Below are positions 15,467 to 22,593 of a stretch of 22,593 bases of DNA, one piece after another (within the stretch, counting starts at the first letter, position 1; each line of letters starts with the position of its first letter). A model generated the notes under the pieces. It had not been told where the DNA came from and ran no database searches. It was given only the letters and a program-made list of their open reading frames with translations. The position numbers and the translations under genes were made by a program. Source of the DNA: JAKVCB01 sp963578605 (lineage in GTDB: Bacteria; Planctomycetota; Planctomycetia; Pirellulales; Lacipirellulaceae); assembly GCA_963578605.1 (NCBI GenBank), contig CAUZEA010000094.1, positions 1 through 22,593 on the forward strand, read 5' to 3'.

Positions 15467-15531
15467 ATCGGTTTTACGATAGCATCAAAATTGGTTCGCG
15501 CGAAGCATCAGGCAGTCGATTGGAGTTGCGC

Positions 15532-16608
15532 ATGCAGGAGAAAGCTCATTGTGCGGTCATTGGTGCTGGTTGGTGGGGCACGACGGCACACGTTCCGGCT
15601 CTGTTGCGCCATCCCCAGGCGGAACTGGTGGTTGTCCACCATCGTAACCAAGAGATTGCTGAGAAGATTGCCCGCGACTTTGGAATTCCCCACGGTGTGT
15701 CCTCGGTTGAGGATGTCCTTGCCCTCGATGACCTCGACGCCGTGGTGATCAGTTCCACGGTCAATGCGCATTACCCACAAGCCAAAGCGGCATTGGAGCG
15801 GGGCCTGCATGTGCTGATCGAAAAGCCCATGACACTCACTGCCGACCAGGCTGGAACACTGGTCGAGTTGGCAGACAAGCAGGGTGTCCAGATGTTGATC
15901 AGTGCGCCATGGCATTACACCGAACATGCTGCCGAGGCGCAACGCTTGATCCAATCGGGTGCGATGGGTGACATTAAATTGATTAGCGTACTGATGACGA
16001 ACTTTTGCCTCGGTTTTTATCGTGGGTTACCTTGGGATACTATCTTTGGAGATGCCGACGCGTTTGAGAACGCCCAGCCACCCTATCTCAAACCTGAGCA
16101 GGCAGTGAGCAGCGATCCAGCGATCAGCGGGGGCGGTCAGATCTACAACCAGATCGCGCATGTCGCCGGGCACCTGGCCTACCTCACTGGCGAGGAACCT
16201 GTCGAAGTGTTCGCCCGGTTTGACAATTACGACACGCCAGTGGATGTCTTCAATACGCTGAACGTCAAGCTGGAACGGGGCACGCTGGTATCGATCGCAA
16301 GCACCGGGGCCACTATGCTGTCCGAGCGGAACTATGAGGTCCGGATTTACGGAACCGACGGTATGCTTTTTATGGAACTGTGGAAGGGAACTATGCAGTA
16401 TCATGCTGGCGACGGTACGGTGACGAATTATCCGAATCTTCCGGACGATTCCATTTACCCGCTGACCGCGCCGACGAATAACCTGGTCGACGTCGTCTTG
16501 GGCACAGCACCGAACCGCTCGCCGGCGACGCTGGGATGGAGTGCCATGAAGTTGATCGAAGGGGCGTGCGAGTCCGTGCGCAGGGCCACGAATGTGATCG
16601 TGAAGTGA
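15532..16608 (+). CDS. Gfo/Idh/MocA-family NAD(P)-dependent sugar oxidoreductase
   Basis: 358 residues from ATG 15532 (MQEKAHCAVIGAG), with GGAG 7 nt upstream. The frame is open back to 15373, but that extension would run through the tandem repeats and so was not used. The Rossmann domain (about 1-120) has the dinucleotide motif GAGWWG (11-16) and the family motif EKP (about 97-99). The C-terminal alpha/beta domain (about 125-350) follows, with NQIAHVAGHLAYLTG carrying the likely catalytic His region. Family members oxidise or reduce sugars, inositols and their derivatives in the cytoplasm. The downstream isomerase-type gene starts 10 nt after the stop, with AGTGAGG overlapping it, so the two are almost certainly translated from one mRNA. 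Confidence 0.92.
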   Translation: MQEKAHCAVIGAGWWGTTAHVPALLRHPQAELVVVHHRNQEIAEKIARDFGIPHGVSSVEDVLALDDLDAVVISSTVNAHYPQAKAALERGLHVLIEKPMTLTADQAGTLVELADKQGVQMLISAPWHYTEHAAEAQRLIQSGAMGDIKLISVLMTNFCLGFYRGLPWDTIFGDADAFENAQPPYLKPEQAVSSDPAISGGGQIYNQIAHVAGHLAYLTGEEPVEVFARFDNYDTPVDVFNTLNVKLERGTLVSIASTGATMLSERNYEVRIYGTDGMLFMELWKGTMQYHAGDGTVTNYPNLPDDSIYPLTAPTNNLVDVVLGTAPNRSPATLGWSAMKLIEGACESVRRATNVIVK

Positions 16609-16618
16609 GGTTGATGCG

Positions 16619-17485
16619 ATGAAACTTAAACTCGCATGTGCCGATTTTACATTTCCATTACTACCGCACGACGATGTGCTGACCTTGATTGCGGCGCTCG
16701 GCATTGGTGGCGTGGACATCGGGTTGTTCGAGCGGCGGTCCCACCTGCAGCCTTCCGACCAATTCAAGCATGTCAGCCGTTCGGCCCGGGTCCTCAAAAA
16801 GAAGCTCGACTCACGCGGCTTGAAGCCTGCCGATGTGTTTCTTCAGGTTGACGACGATGGCCGATCTTATGCCATCAATCACCCCCAGGCTTCGCGCCGA
16901 CGCAGGGCCCGCGAATGGTTTCAGCGCACACTGGACTATGCCGCCACCTGTGGCGCCAAGCACGTCACCATAGGGCCCGGTGTGTTCTTCAAGGACCATC
17001 CCAGGGCACAGTCGCTGAAAATCGCTCGCGACGAGCTTGCGTGGCGCATCGAACAAGCAGCCCCCTACCGGATTACGATGGGTGTAGAGCCGCACATCGG
17101 CTCGGTCGTGCCACGACCGAAATCGGCACTACGCCTGATCGACGAGGTGCCGGGACTGACCTATACGCTCGACTATGCCCATTTCACGCGGGTTGGCATT
17201 CCCGATGTCGAGGTTGAACCATTGATCGCTCATGCCAGTCATTTTCACGTACGAGGCGCACGACGGGGTTCACTCCAGGCAACTTTCCGCGATAACACGA
17301 TCGATTTTGCGAGGGTCGTCAAGGTGATGAAATCGACCGGGTATCGGGGATACCTCGGCCTGGAGTATGTTTGGATCGAGTGGGAAAACTGCAACCGCGC
17401 AGACACACTGAGTGAGACTATTCTTTTTCGCGACTACCTGCAGTCACTCAATAGTACAAGTCGTCACAAGCCTCGATCACCCTAA
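16619..17485 (+). CDS. Sugar phosphate isomerase/epimerase-type (xylose isomerase-like) TIM barrel
   Basis: 288 residues from ATG 16619. GTGAGG, which overlaps the stop of the oxidoreductase gene, gives the ribosome site. AP-endonuclease-2/xylose-isomerase-like fold: ALGIGGVDIGLFERR near residue 30 matches the usual opening. Candidate metal ligands are E in MGVEPHIG (about 157), D in YTLDYAHF (about 185), H in HASHFHVRG (about 206-209) and E in LGLEYVW (about 249). Members isomerise or epimerise ketoses and keto-acids. Pairing with a Gfo/Idh/MocA gene is common in inositol and rare-sugar degradation. The substrate is not deducible. Confidence 0.88.
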   Translation: MKLKLACADFTFPLLPHDDVLTLIAALGIGGVDIGLFERRSHLQPSDQFKHVSRSARVLKKKLDSRGLKPADVFLQVDDDGRSYAINHPQASRRRRAREWFQRTLDYAATCGAKHVTIGPGVFFKDHPRAQSLKIARDELAWRIEQAAPYRITMGVEPHIGSVVPRPKSALRLIDEVPGLTYTLDYAHFTRVGIPDVEVEPLIAHASHFHVRGARRGSLQATFRDNTIDFARVVKVMKSTGYRGYLGLEYVWIEWENCNRADTLSETILFRDYLQSLNSTSRHKPRSP

Positions 17486-17537
17486 GTCGTTGCTTGCCAG
17501 CAATCCAGCATCAACCCAGGCCTGCCTGTGAGCTACC

Positions 17538-17629
17538 CCCTGTTCAATGAGCGAACCGTTCAATGTCCAAAACGGGAACAGGGTCCTCTATAAAACCAAC
17601 GCTCATTGACTGGAAAACTCCTTGGACCC
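17538..17629 (+). promoter_or_regulatory. Leader with three overlapping or nested inverted repeats before the GH42-like gene
   Basis: Perfect arm pairs are CCCTGTTC (17538-17545) with GAACAGGG (17576-17583), TCAATGAGCG (17544-17553) with CGCTCATTGA (17600-17609), and GGGTCC (17581-17586) with GGACCC (17624-17629). The first two share 17544-17545 and cross, so they cannot form together. TATAAA at 17589-17594 could be a -10 element, though no good -35 was found. Function is uncertain: attenuator-like RNA switch, operator cluster, or chance. Confidence 0.3.
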
Positions 17630-17633
17630 AACC

Positions 17634-19655
17634 ATGGCCACACATACAACGAGCCTCTTGCGTTATCACCTGCGGTTCCAAGTGCTCCCCGGGAATAATA
17701 CCGAGAGGGATGCCTCGGTTCTCGCCCGCTTTTGCACGGCACATGGTATTGAGGAAGTCGTTCTGTTTTTCGCCGCCGAAGAATGGAACAACGGACTGTT
17801 GTCTGAAGAAGAGGAAGATTTGTGGTTCGAAACCATCAAGAGCGTCAAAATGGTTCTGGACAAGGCAGGGGTCATTGTAAGCCTTAATCCCTGGATGACG
17901 GTGCTGCACTGCGATCGCGGACGCAGCTTCCCTGAAGATCGTCAATTTAAACCTATGGTATCGCCCACCGGCAATGTAAGCCGGTCGTGTGCCTCGTTCG
18001 CCGACCCCCAGTGGCGCACTTACATCGACCGACTTTATGGCCGCTTTGCGCAGCTTGGCTTTCGTGTGATCTGGATCGAGGATGATTTTCGTTACCACAA
18101 CCACGATCCGCTTGATTGGGGAGGGGGATTTGAGGATGAGGTTCTTCACCAATTTGCGGACCGCGTCGGCCAGCGAGTCAGCCGAACCGAGGTCGTCAAC
18201 AACGTGCTCATGCCGGGACCACCGCACCTGTGGAGAACGAAATGGTTGGAGCTGTGGCGTGATATTCATCTTGAGGTGGCCGAGGGCCTGGCTGGAGCAG
18301 TCGCCGAAAACGCCCCCGGCGAAACGAAGATTGGTCTGATGAGCTCACTTCCCAGTATGCATAGCGCAGAGGGCCGTGAGTGGCGGAGGCTTTTCGATGC
18401 TTTGATGATCAACGGCCAGGTCGTTCACCGGCCCCATTTTGGCGCATACCGCGAGTCCCCGGGAAGAGGCCAGGATGGTTCGATCATGATGCTGGATGTG
18501 CAAAAAAGCTTTAGACCCCCGGGTTGCGAGGTCGCGCCTGAAGTAGAGAATTTCCCGTTCACCAGTTGGACCAAGTCTGACAGTATGACCTGGTCTGAGA
18601 TGGGTTTTTGCATGTTCTACGGTTCGGACGCATTGCTACTGGACCTGTTTCCGTTTTCCGGGAACCGTGCCGACAGAGAACCGGAATTAGGCACACTCCT
18701 GGATAACAGCCGTCCGGCCCTGGAGTGGATCTCTGCAAGATTCTCTGACAGCTTGGAGACCTGCGGCGTCGGCATTCCGTGGGCAGAAGATGCGCAGGCA
18801 CATGTCCGCACTTTAAAGGGGGAGGATATGCAGGAATTAAATGCCTCGTCCTTTGGTCCCGGCCATTTCCTGCTGCCATACGGTGTCCCTGTTTCAGCAG
18901 GTTTTCAGGAAGTGAATGCTATTTTCGGGAGTTTGGCCTGGGCCTTTGATGAAGAAAAGATCCGGGAACTGCTTTCTGGTGGACTCTTACTTGACGGAGT
19001 CAGTGCTGACATACTCTGTCAACGCGGATTCGGACAGTACATTGGTGTGGAGTCCAAAGGACGGGTCAGTCGAGAAGAAGCCCCGTATTCCATTGAAAGG
19101 GTCAATTCAAAAAAGACCGGTGTTACCGAAGGGCATTATTTCAACACGAACCACCTCGAAAGTATTTATGTGCTGGAACCTTTGGCTGGAGCCGATGAGT
19201 GGACCACGGTCCTCACGCCCGAAAGAAAACGTTTTGGAGCAGGTATCGTGGTTTACGAGAACGAACTGGGTGGGCGCGTGGCTACTACCAGTGCTCCGGA
19301 CCCCGCGTGCCTGCCTCGCAGCTTTCAGCGGCAGACGATCACCCAGAAAACGGTGGCGTTTCTGGCTGGGGGGAAATTCAGCTCAGCCATGGTGAGTGGA
19401 GTTCCCTACCTGATGCCCATCCATTTCAAGGGGCAGGGACGACAATTTCTGGTGCTTTTCAATGGCACTCCTGATGCGGCGAAGCCCTCAGTCCACATGT
19501 TTGCGGCTGACAAACCACCTGTTGAGGCCACCCTTCTTGCCCCTCTGAAGCAACCGGTCCAGGCACTAGTCGATAGTGTGAATGAAGCCGCAACGGTTAA
19601 AGTAACCTCCCGGGACGAACTTCCGTATCGTGGTTTTCTGGTGTTCCAATGGTGA
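17634..19655 (+). CDS. GH42-like TIM-barrel protein with a trimerisation-type middle domain
   Basis: 673 residues from ATG 17634 (MATHTTSLLRYHL); a TTG four codons earlier is less likely. About residues 1-370 look like a TIM barrel: GIEEVVLFFAAEEWN near strand 1, FRVIWIEDDFRYHNHDP near residue 147, then FTSWTKSDSMTWSEMGFCMFYGSDALLLDLFPF. About 385-490 (GPGHFLLPYGVPVSAG, then EKIRELLSGGLLLDGVSADIL) resemble the glutamine-amidotransferase-like trimerisation domain of GH42 beta-galactosidases. The rest is beta-rich, ending FLVFQW. I could not place it in a named GH family, and the acidic EDD segment is the best candidate for active-site residues. No signal peptide. It is followed 77 bp later by the hairpin glycosidase gene, probably in one unit. 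Confidence 0.75.
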   Translation: MATHTTSLLRYHLRFQVLPGNNTERDASVLARFCTAHGIEEVVLFFAAEEWNNGLLSEEEEDLWFETIKSVKMVLDKAGVIVSLNPWMTVLHCDRGRSFPEDRQFKPMVSPTGNVSRSCASFADPQWRTYIDRLYGRFAQLGFRVIWIEDDFRYHNHDPLDWGGGFEDEVLHQFADRVGQRVSRTEVVNNVLMPGPPHLWRTKWLELWRDIHLEVAEGLAGAVAENAPGETKIGLMSSLPSMHSAEGREWRRLFDALMINGQVVHRPHFGAYRESPGRGQDGSIMMLDVQKSFRPPGCEVAPEVENFPFTSWTKSDSMTWSEMGFCMFYGSDALLLDLFPFSGNRADREPELGTLLDNSRPALEWISARFSDSLETCGVGIPWAEDAQAHVRTLKGEDMQELNASSFGPGHFLLPYGVPVSAGFQEVNAIFGSLAWAFDEEKIRELLSGGLLLDGVSADILCQRGFGQYIGVESKGRVSREEAPYSIERVNSKKTGVTEGHYFNTNHLESIYVLEPLAGADEWTTVLTPERKRFGAGIVVYENELGGRVATTSAPDPACLPRSFQRQTITQKTVAFLAGGKFSSAMVSGVPYLMPIHFKGQGRQFLVLFNGTPDAAKPSVHMFAADKPPVEATLLAPLKQPVQALVDSVNEAATVKVTSRDELPYRGFLVFQW

Positions 19656-19732
19656 GGGGACGTGACCAGGTGACTGCGGACATTTGTTTTCATGAACAAT
19701 GCGGCTGAACAGGCTGTCAGGAACTCAACCCA

Positions 19733-22333
19733 ATGTCAAAAATCATTAATGTTGCACTGGCTACCGAAGGTGCGGTTGCCGTGGCAGACTCGGAGTTTTT
19801 GGGGGATGCGTACTACCACCGGGCCGGCGGGCGAATCAAGTTCGTGAATGACGGCGTTCGGATGGTGCCCGGGGACGACACCAGCGTTTCGACAGGGGCT
19901 GCGGTAGCGGATACGGATCGCTGGGTCCCTTCAGTTTCTAAACCGCATCCTCACTGGGTTTGGATCAGGTTCCGCCAGCCGGCGCGTATTTCGCGCGTAG
20001 TCGTTCATCGTGCCGACATTGCCGACTATCCGGTTGATTTTTCCGGGGAGTACAGTCCCGACGGTGGCCTGACACTCGGGACGCTGTTTGAGGTTGTTGA
20101 CAACCGGATGGACAAGGAGACATTCGCAGTCGCGTGTTCGTTTGAGCCAGTGGTTACGGATAATTTTCGCCTGCGGGTCGACCGATCCTCCGATAAGGAT
20201 CATCCGAACGAGACAGAGATCTCGGAGATCGAGGTTTTTGGCCATTTTGTGGACGAAGAGGCCGAGGGCCAGTCTGAAATGAAGGCAGGTGTTTTGCCAG
20301 ATAAGGTGCTTGAGCCCACAAAGCAGAGCGAGAGGTTCTTCAGGACCCGGCATACCAAAGAGCTCATTGAGTTGAGCTCAGCATGGGTCCGTTTGGCAGT
20401 GGCACGTGAACGGCCTGAGATCACGTTTCTGTGCTGGGACAGCCTTGGTAAGGGCAATCTGTACACAAATTTGCTCAAAACCGGGGAAAGGGGCGGCGGG
20501 CGTTTGATCAGCACTCCGCTTTTCTCACCTGAAGTGGCTTTGAAATCACGGGGCCCTGCGGAGTGCGAAGGCAACGCGATAAGTTACGAATTGGAGTGCC
20601 CCGACGGCGGCTGTGCCCGGTGGGAAATCAGGGTGGAGGAAAAATCCGTTCAGCTGGCCTTCCATGGGGCCATTGGTCGAACGTCGATATTTAAGACGCC
20701 TCCCGCACTGAAACTTGCCTTCGACATTGTGCCAACACCAACAGCCCCCGTTGCCAACCCGGTGCCCGGGATGGGAGCTCCGCTACCCTGTATCCTGCAC
20801 GCGCCAGACTACGGTAGTTTGCTCTTAAATCGAACCGACAGTGGCTGCTCTGCCCTGGAGGGGCGTAAGACGCGTTCCGACCGACTTTGGGAGGCGACGA
20901 TCGTAGACCAGGCAAGTCGCCGTGAAGATGGACTTTACGCCACGCCATCCGGGGTTTCTGGCTGGGAACTTTCCCTGTCGGTCGAGACGGTCAAGCCTGT
21001 GCCTGCTTTGAGCGACGAAGATTCCCGCCTGAAAACTTTACCCCGGCACTGGCTGAACAACTTCCAGTACCAGGAGGATGTGGGCGTCCTGGCCAACAAT
21101 GTGATCAGCGCCAACGCAACCACCAGCTGCATGCTCCACTACATTGAGCCTGCCGTGTTCACGCCTCCGATGGCTGGCGGTGTAGAAGCGATCCAGGTCG
21201 GTCGAGAGACGTTGGATCGCTACTTTTCCGGTGCACGCGGCTACGGGACCGAGGCCGATGCGCCGTGGATCTTCCTCGATTCGTATCCATGTTTTCTGAT
21301 TACTGCCTGGGAAGTCATACGTGTAACAGGAGATCTGGATCTATTGAGGCGTTGGCTACCAGTGCTCGAAGGCTATGCTGCCCACATCAAGAAACAGGAT
21401 CGCAACGACGATGGTTTTCCTGAGTCCACCAAACCGGGCACTCCGGCCGAGGAGTGCATATCGCCGCACTCGAATATTGCGGACCAGATAAATTTTGGCC
21501 ACAACGATGCCTATTCATCGGCGCTTACCTATCGGGCACTGAACTGCCTTGCCGATCTGGAGCGGCTGGCGGGTTGCAATGAGCGGGCCGAGTTCTATGA
21601 GAGTGCTGCCGAGAGGATCCGTGCCGGTTACATGAAGAAATTCTTCAACCCCGAAACAGGAATCATAGCCGGCTGGCGGGATAGCGATGGAGACTTGCAT
21701 GACTACTGGTTCCCGTGGGTCAACGGTGTAGCCATTATCTACGGACTGGTGCCCACCGATGAGGCGAATGCGATCGTCGACAGGTTGGAAGCGAAGATGC
21801 AGGAAGTCGGTTATGACCGCTTCGATCTGGGCCTTCCCATCTGCCTGATCCCCATCCGCAAGTGCGACTATGGCGTCTTAGGGCCGAAGGAGTTCCCTGT
21901 GATGGGTACGTCCGCGAATGAAGACGGCAGTGATGGGTTCGGGGAACTCGCAAATGGCGGTACCGGGGCGTTGCTCGCGTATTCCTACATCCAGGCGCTC
22001 TACCAGCTCGGGCGGAGGGAAGAGGCCGATCGTATCCTCTGGCCGATGATGGAGAGATACGCAGTTGGGGGATACCAGAATCGCGAAAAGCCAGACTCTG
22101 CCAGCGGCGGGTACTCAACGGGGCTGGAGTTCATGCACTGGAACGGAACCCCCTCGGGCTATGAAGGTTTCCTGGCAGATTCTTATTTCGCTCAGCTGGC
22201 GATTTTCACCGGGTACTACGGTATCGGGTTTGGCCCGGAGGGTTTTCGCCTGGAGCCGTGGTCGCCGCTGAAAGGAAAGCGTGTAAAGCTCGGCTTGAAA
22301 TACATGGGAGAGATTGTAGAAGAGATCTCGTGA
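19733..22333 (+). CDS. Discoidin-like domain fused to a six-hairpin (alpha/alpha)6 glycosidase
   Basis: 866 residues from ATG 19733, with CAGGAA about 10 nt upstream. About residues 1-170 resemble an F5/8-type C (CBM32-like) domain: HWVWIRFRQPARISRVVVHR, then the closing NETEISEIEVFGH. A central beta domain (about 200-420) follows. The C-terminal half (about 430-866) is an (alpha/alpha)6 barrel: PWIFLDSYPCFLITAWEVIR (about 510), FGHNDAYSSALTYRAL (about 587), DYWFPWVNGVAIIYG, and the closing GFRLEPWSPLKGKR. This is the fold of GH78, GH94, GH95 and glucoamylase-like groups, but I cannot name the family or the catalytic pair. The carbohydrate-binding fold without a signal peptide is unusual. It lies between the GH42-like gene and the second GH67/GH20-like gene on the same strand. 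Confidence 0.78.
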   Translation: MSKIINVALATEGAVAVADSEFLGDAYYHRAGGRIKFVNDGVRMVPGDDTSVSTGAAVADTDRWVPSVSKPHPHWVWIRFRQPARISRVVVHRADIADYPVDFSGEYSPDGGLTLGTLFEVVDNRMDKETFAVACSFEPVVTDNFRLRVDRSSDKDHPNETEISEIEVFGHFVDEEAEGQSEMKAGVLPDKVLEPTKQSERFFRTRHTKELIELSSAWVRLAVARERPEITFLCWDSLGKGNLYTNLLKTGERGGGRLISTPLFSPEVALKSRGPAECEGNAISYELECPDGGCARWEIRVEEKSVQLAFHGAIGRTSIFKTPPALKLAFDIVPTPTAPVANPVPGMGAPLPCILHAPDYGSLLLNRTDSGCSALEGRKTRSDRLWEATIVDQASRREDGLYATPSGVSGWELSLSVETVKPVPALSDEDSRLKTLPRHWLNNFQYQEDVGVLANNVISANATTSCMLHYIEPAVFTPPMAGGVEAIQVGRETLDRYFSGARGYGTEADAPWIFLDSYPCFLITAWEVIRVTGDLDLLRRWLPVLEGYAAHIKKQDRNDDGFPESTKPGTPAEECISPHSNIADQINFGHNDAYSSALTYRALNCLADLERLAGCNERAEFYESAAERIRAGYMKKFFNPETGIIAGWRDSDGDLHDYWFPWVNGVAIIYGLVPTDEANAIVDRLEAKMQEVGYDRFDLGLPICLIPIRKCDYGVLGPKEFPVMGTSANEDGSDGFGELANGGTGALLAYSYIQALYQLGRREEADRILWPMMERYAVGGYQNREKPDSASGGYSTGLEFMHWNGTPSGYEGFLADSYFAQLAIFTGYYGIGFGPEGFRLEPWSPLKGKRVKLGLKYMGEIVEEIS

Positions 22334-22426
22334 CTTCCACATTCAACAGGTCGACGCAGGACTGACCCACGTTCGGATCGCCCGGCGATTCGGCCAAATA
22401 GCATAGGCAAGTATTGAGGATATTCC

Positions 22427-22593
22427 ATGACTGAACTTGCTATCGCCACCGGCCCGCAGCCTGACGAACAGGTCCTGTTCGCGGCCAACGAACTACAACG
22501 GTATGTCTCGAAGCTATTCGGAGTGACGGCTGTTGTCTCACCCGAAGCGTCACCGGCCGAGGCGGTTGTGTTTCTCGATGCCACCGCCGCAGG
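22427..22593 (+). CDS. Second GH67/GH20-like glycosidase, N-terminal domain only (cut by window end)
   Basis: ATG 22427 is preceded by TGAGGA at 7 nt. The 55 visible codons start MTELAIATGPQPDEQVLF and continue with AANELQRYVSKLFGV. They align with the start of the gene at 7256-9484 (TQVLVGPNCHPQVRRAARDL, then VRYLDKLFGM), which is the N-terminal alpha/beta domain in front of GH20/GH67-type barrels. No signal peptide. The gap to the preceding gene is 93 bp. The catalytic part is outside the window, so only the domain is assigned. Confidence 0.65.
   Translation, partial: MTELAIATGPQPDEQVLFAANELQRYVSKLFGVTAVVSPEASPAEAVVFLDATAA

Noticed and set aside
15373..15531. Extension of the oxidoreductase gene upstream of ATG 15532
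   Set aside because: The added residues come from tandem DNA repeats and precede a complete Rossmann start with its own ribosome site.

Overview
The window (about 57% GC by eye) is a bacterial carbohydrate-catabolism island. Every recognisable gene is either a glycoside-hydrolase-type protein or a small-molecule sugar or oxidation enzyme. No rRNA, tRNA, transposase, phage gene or CRISPR array was seen. Several sialidase-like and hairpin-glycosidase genes occur beside two phytanoyl-CoA-dioxygenase-like (PhyH) genes, an enolase-superfamily dehydratase, a Gfo/Idh/MocA oxidoreductase and a xylose-isomerase-like TIM barrel. That mix is typical of uncultured polysaccharide-degrading lineages such as Planctomycetes, Lentisphaerae, Latescibacteria, Poribacteria or Hydrogenedentes. 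The phylum cannot be fixed from this sequence alone.

Layout. (1) Positions 1-5426 on the minus strand hold a tandem array of three CBM9-like/sialidase-like paralogues. The leftmost runs off the window. A 60-bp relic of the 3' end of a fourth copy lies at the right-hand border. (2) 5584-7137 on the plus strand is a GH32-type gene, divergent from the array. Its catalytic Glu position is occupied by Leu. (3) 7256-15337 on the minus strand is a run of five genes. In transcription order they are PhyH, PhyH, GH95-like, enolase-superfamily dehydratase, and a GH67/GH20-like TIM-barrel protein. (4) 15532-22593 on the plus strand is a divergent run: Idh/MocA oxidoreductase, sugar isomerase/epimerase-type TIM barrel, GH42-like protein, discoidin/six-hairpin glycosidase, and the start of a second GH67/GH20-like gene cut by the window end.

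How the genes may work together (inference). None of the hydrolases with a visible N-terminus has a recognisable signal peptide, so the set looks like cytoplasmic processing of imported oligosaccharides. The released sugars or sugar acids would then pass to the dehydratase, oxidoreductase and isomerase. The GH67/GH20-like and GH95-like genes hint at uronic acid and deoxy-sugar or galactose decorations, but no substrate can be assigned.

The most unusual features are:
- the sialidase array, with a 906-bp tract that is letter-for-letter identical between two copies that are otherwise clearly diverged;
- a leader element with TCTTGTA-type direct repeats shared by all three array genes and by the separate GH67/GH20-like gene, suggesting one regulon;
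- a precise 11-bp direct repeat with 23-bp phasing just upstream of that same gene;
- the altered catalytic motifs of the GH32 protein.
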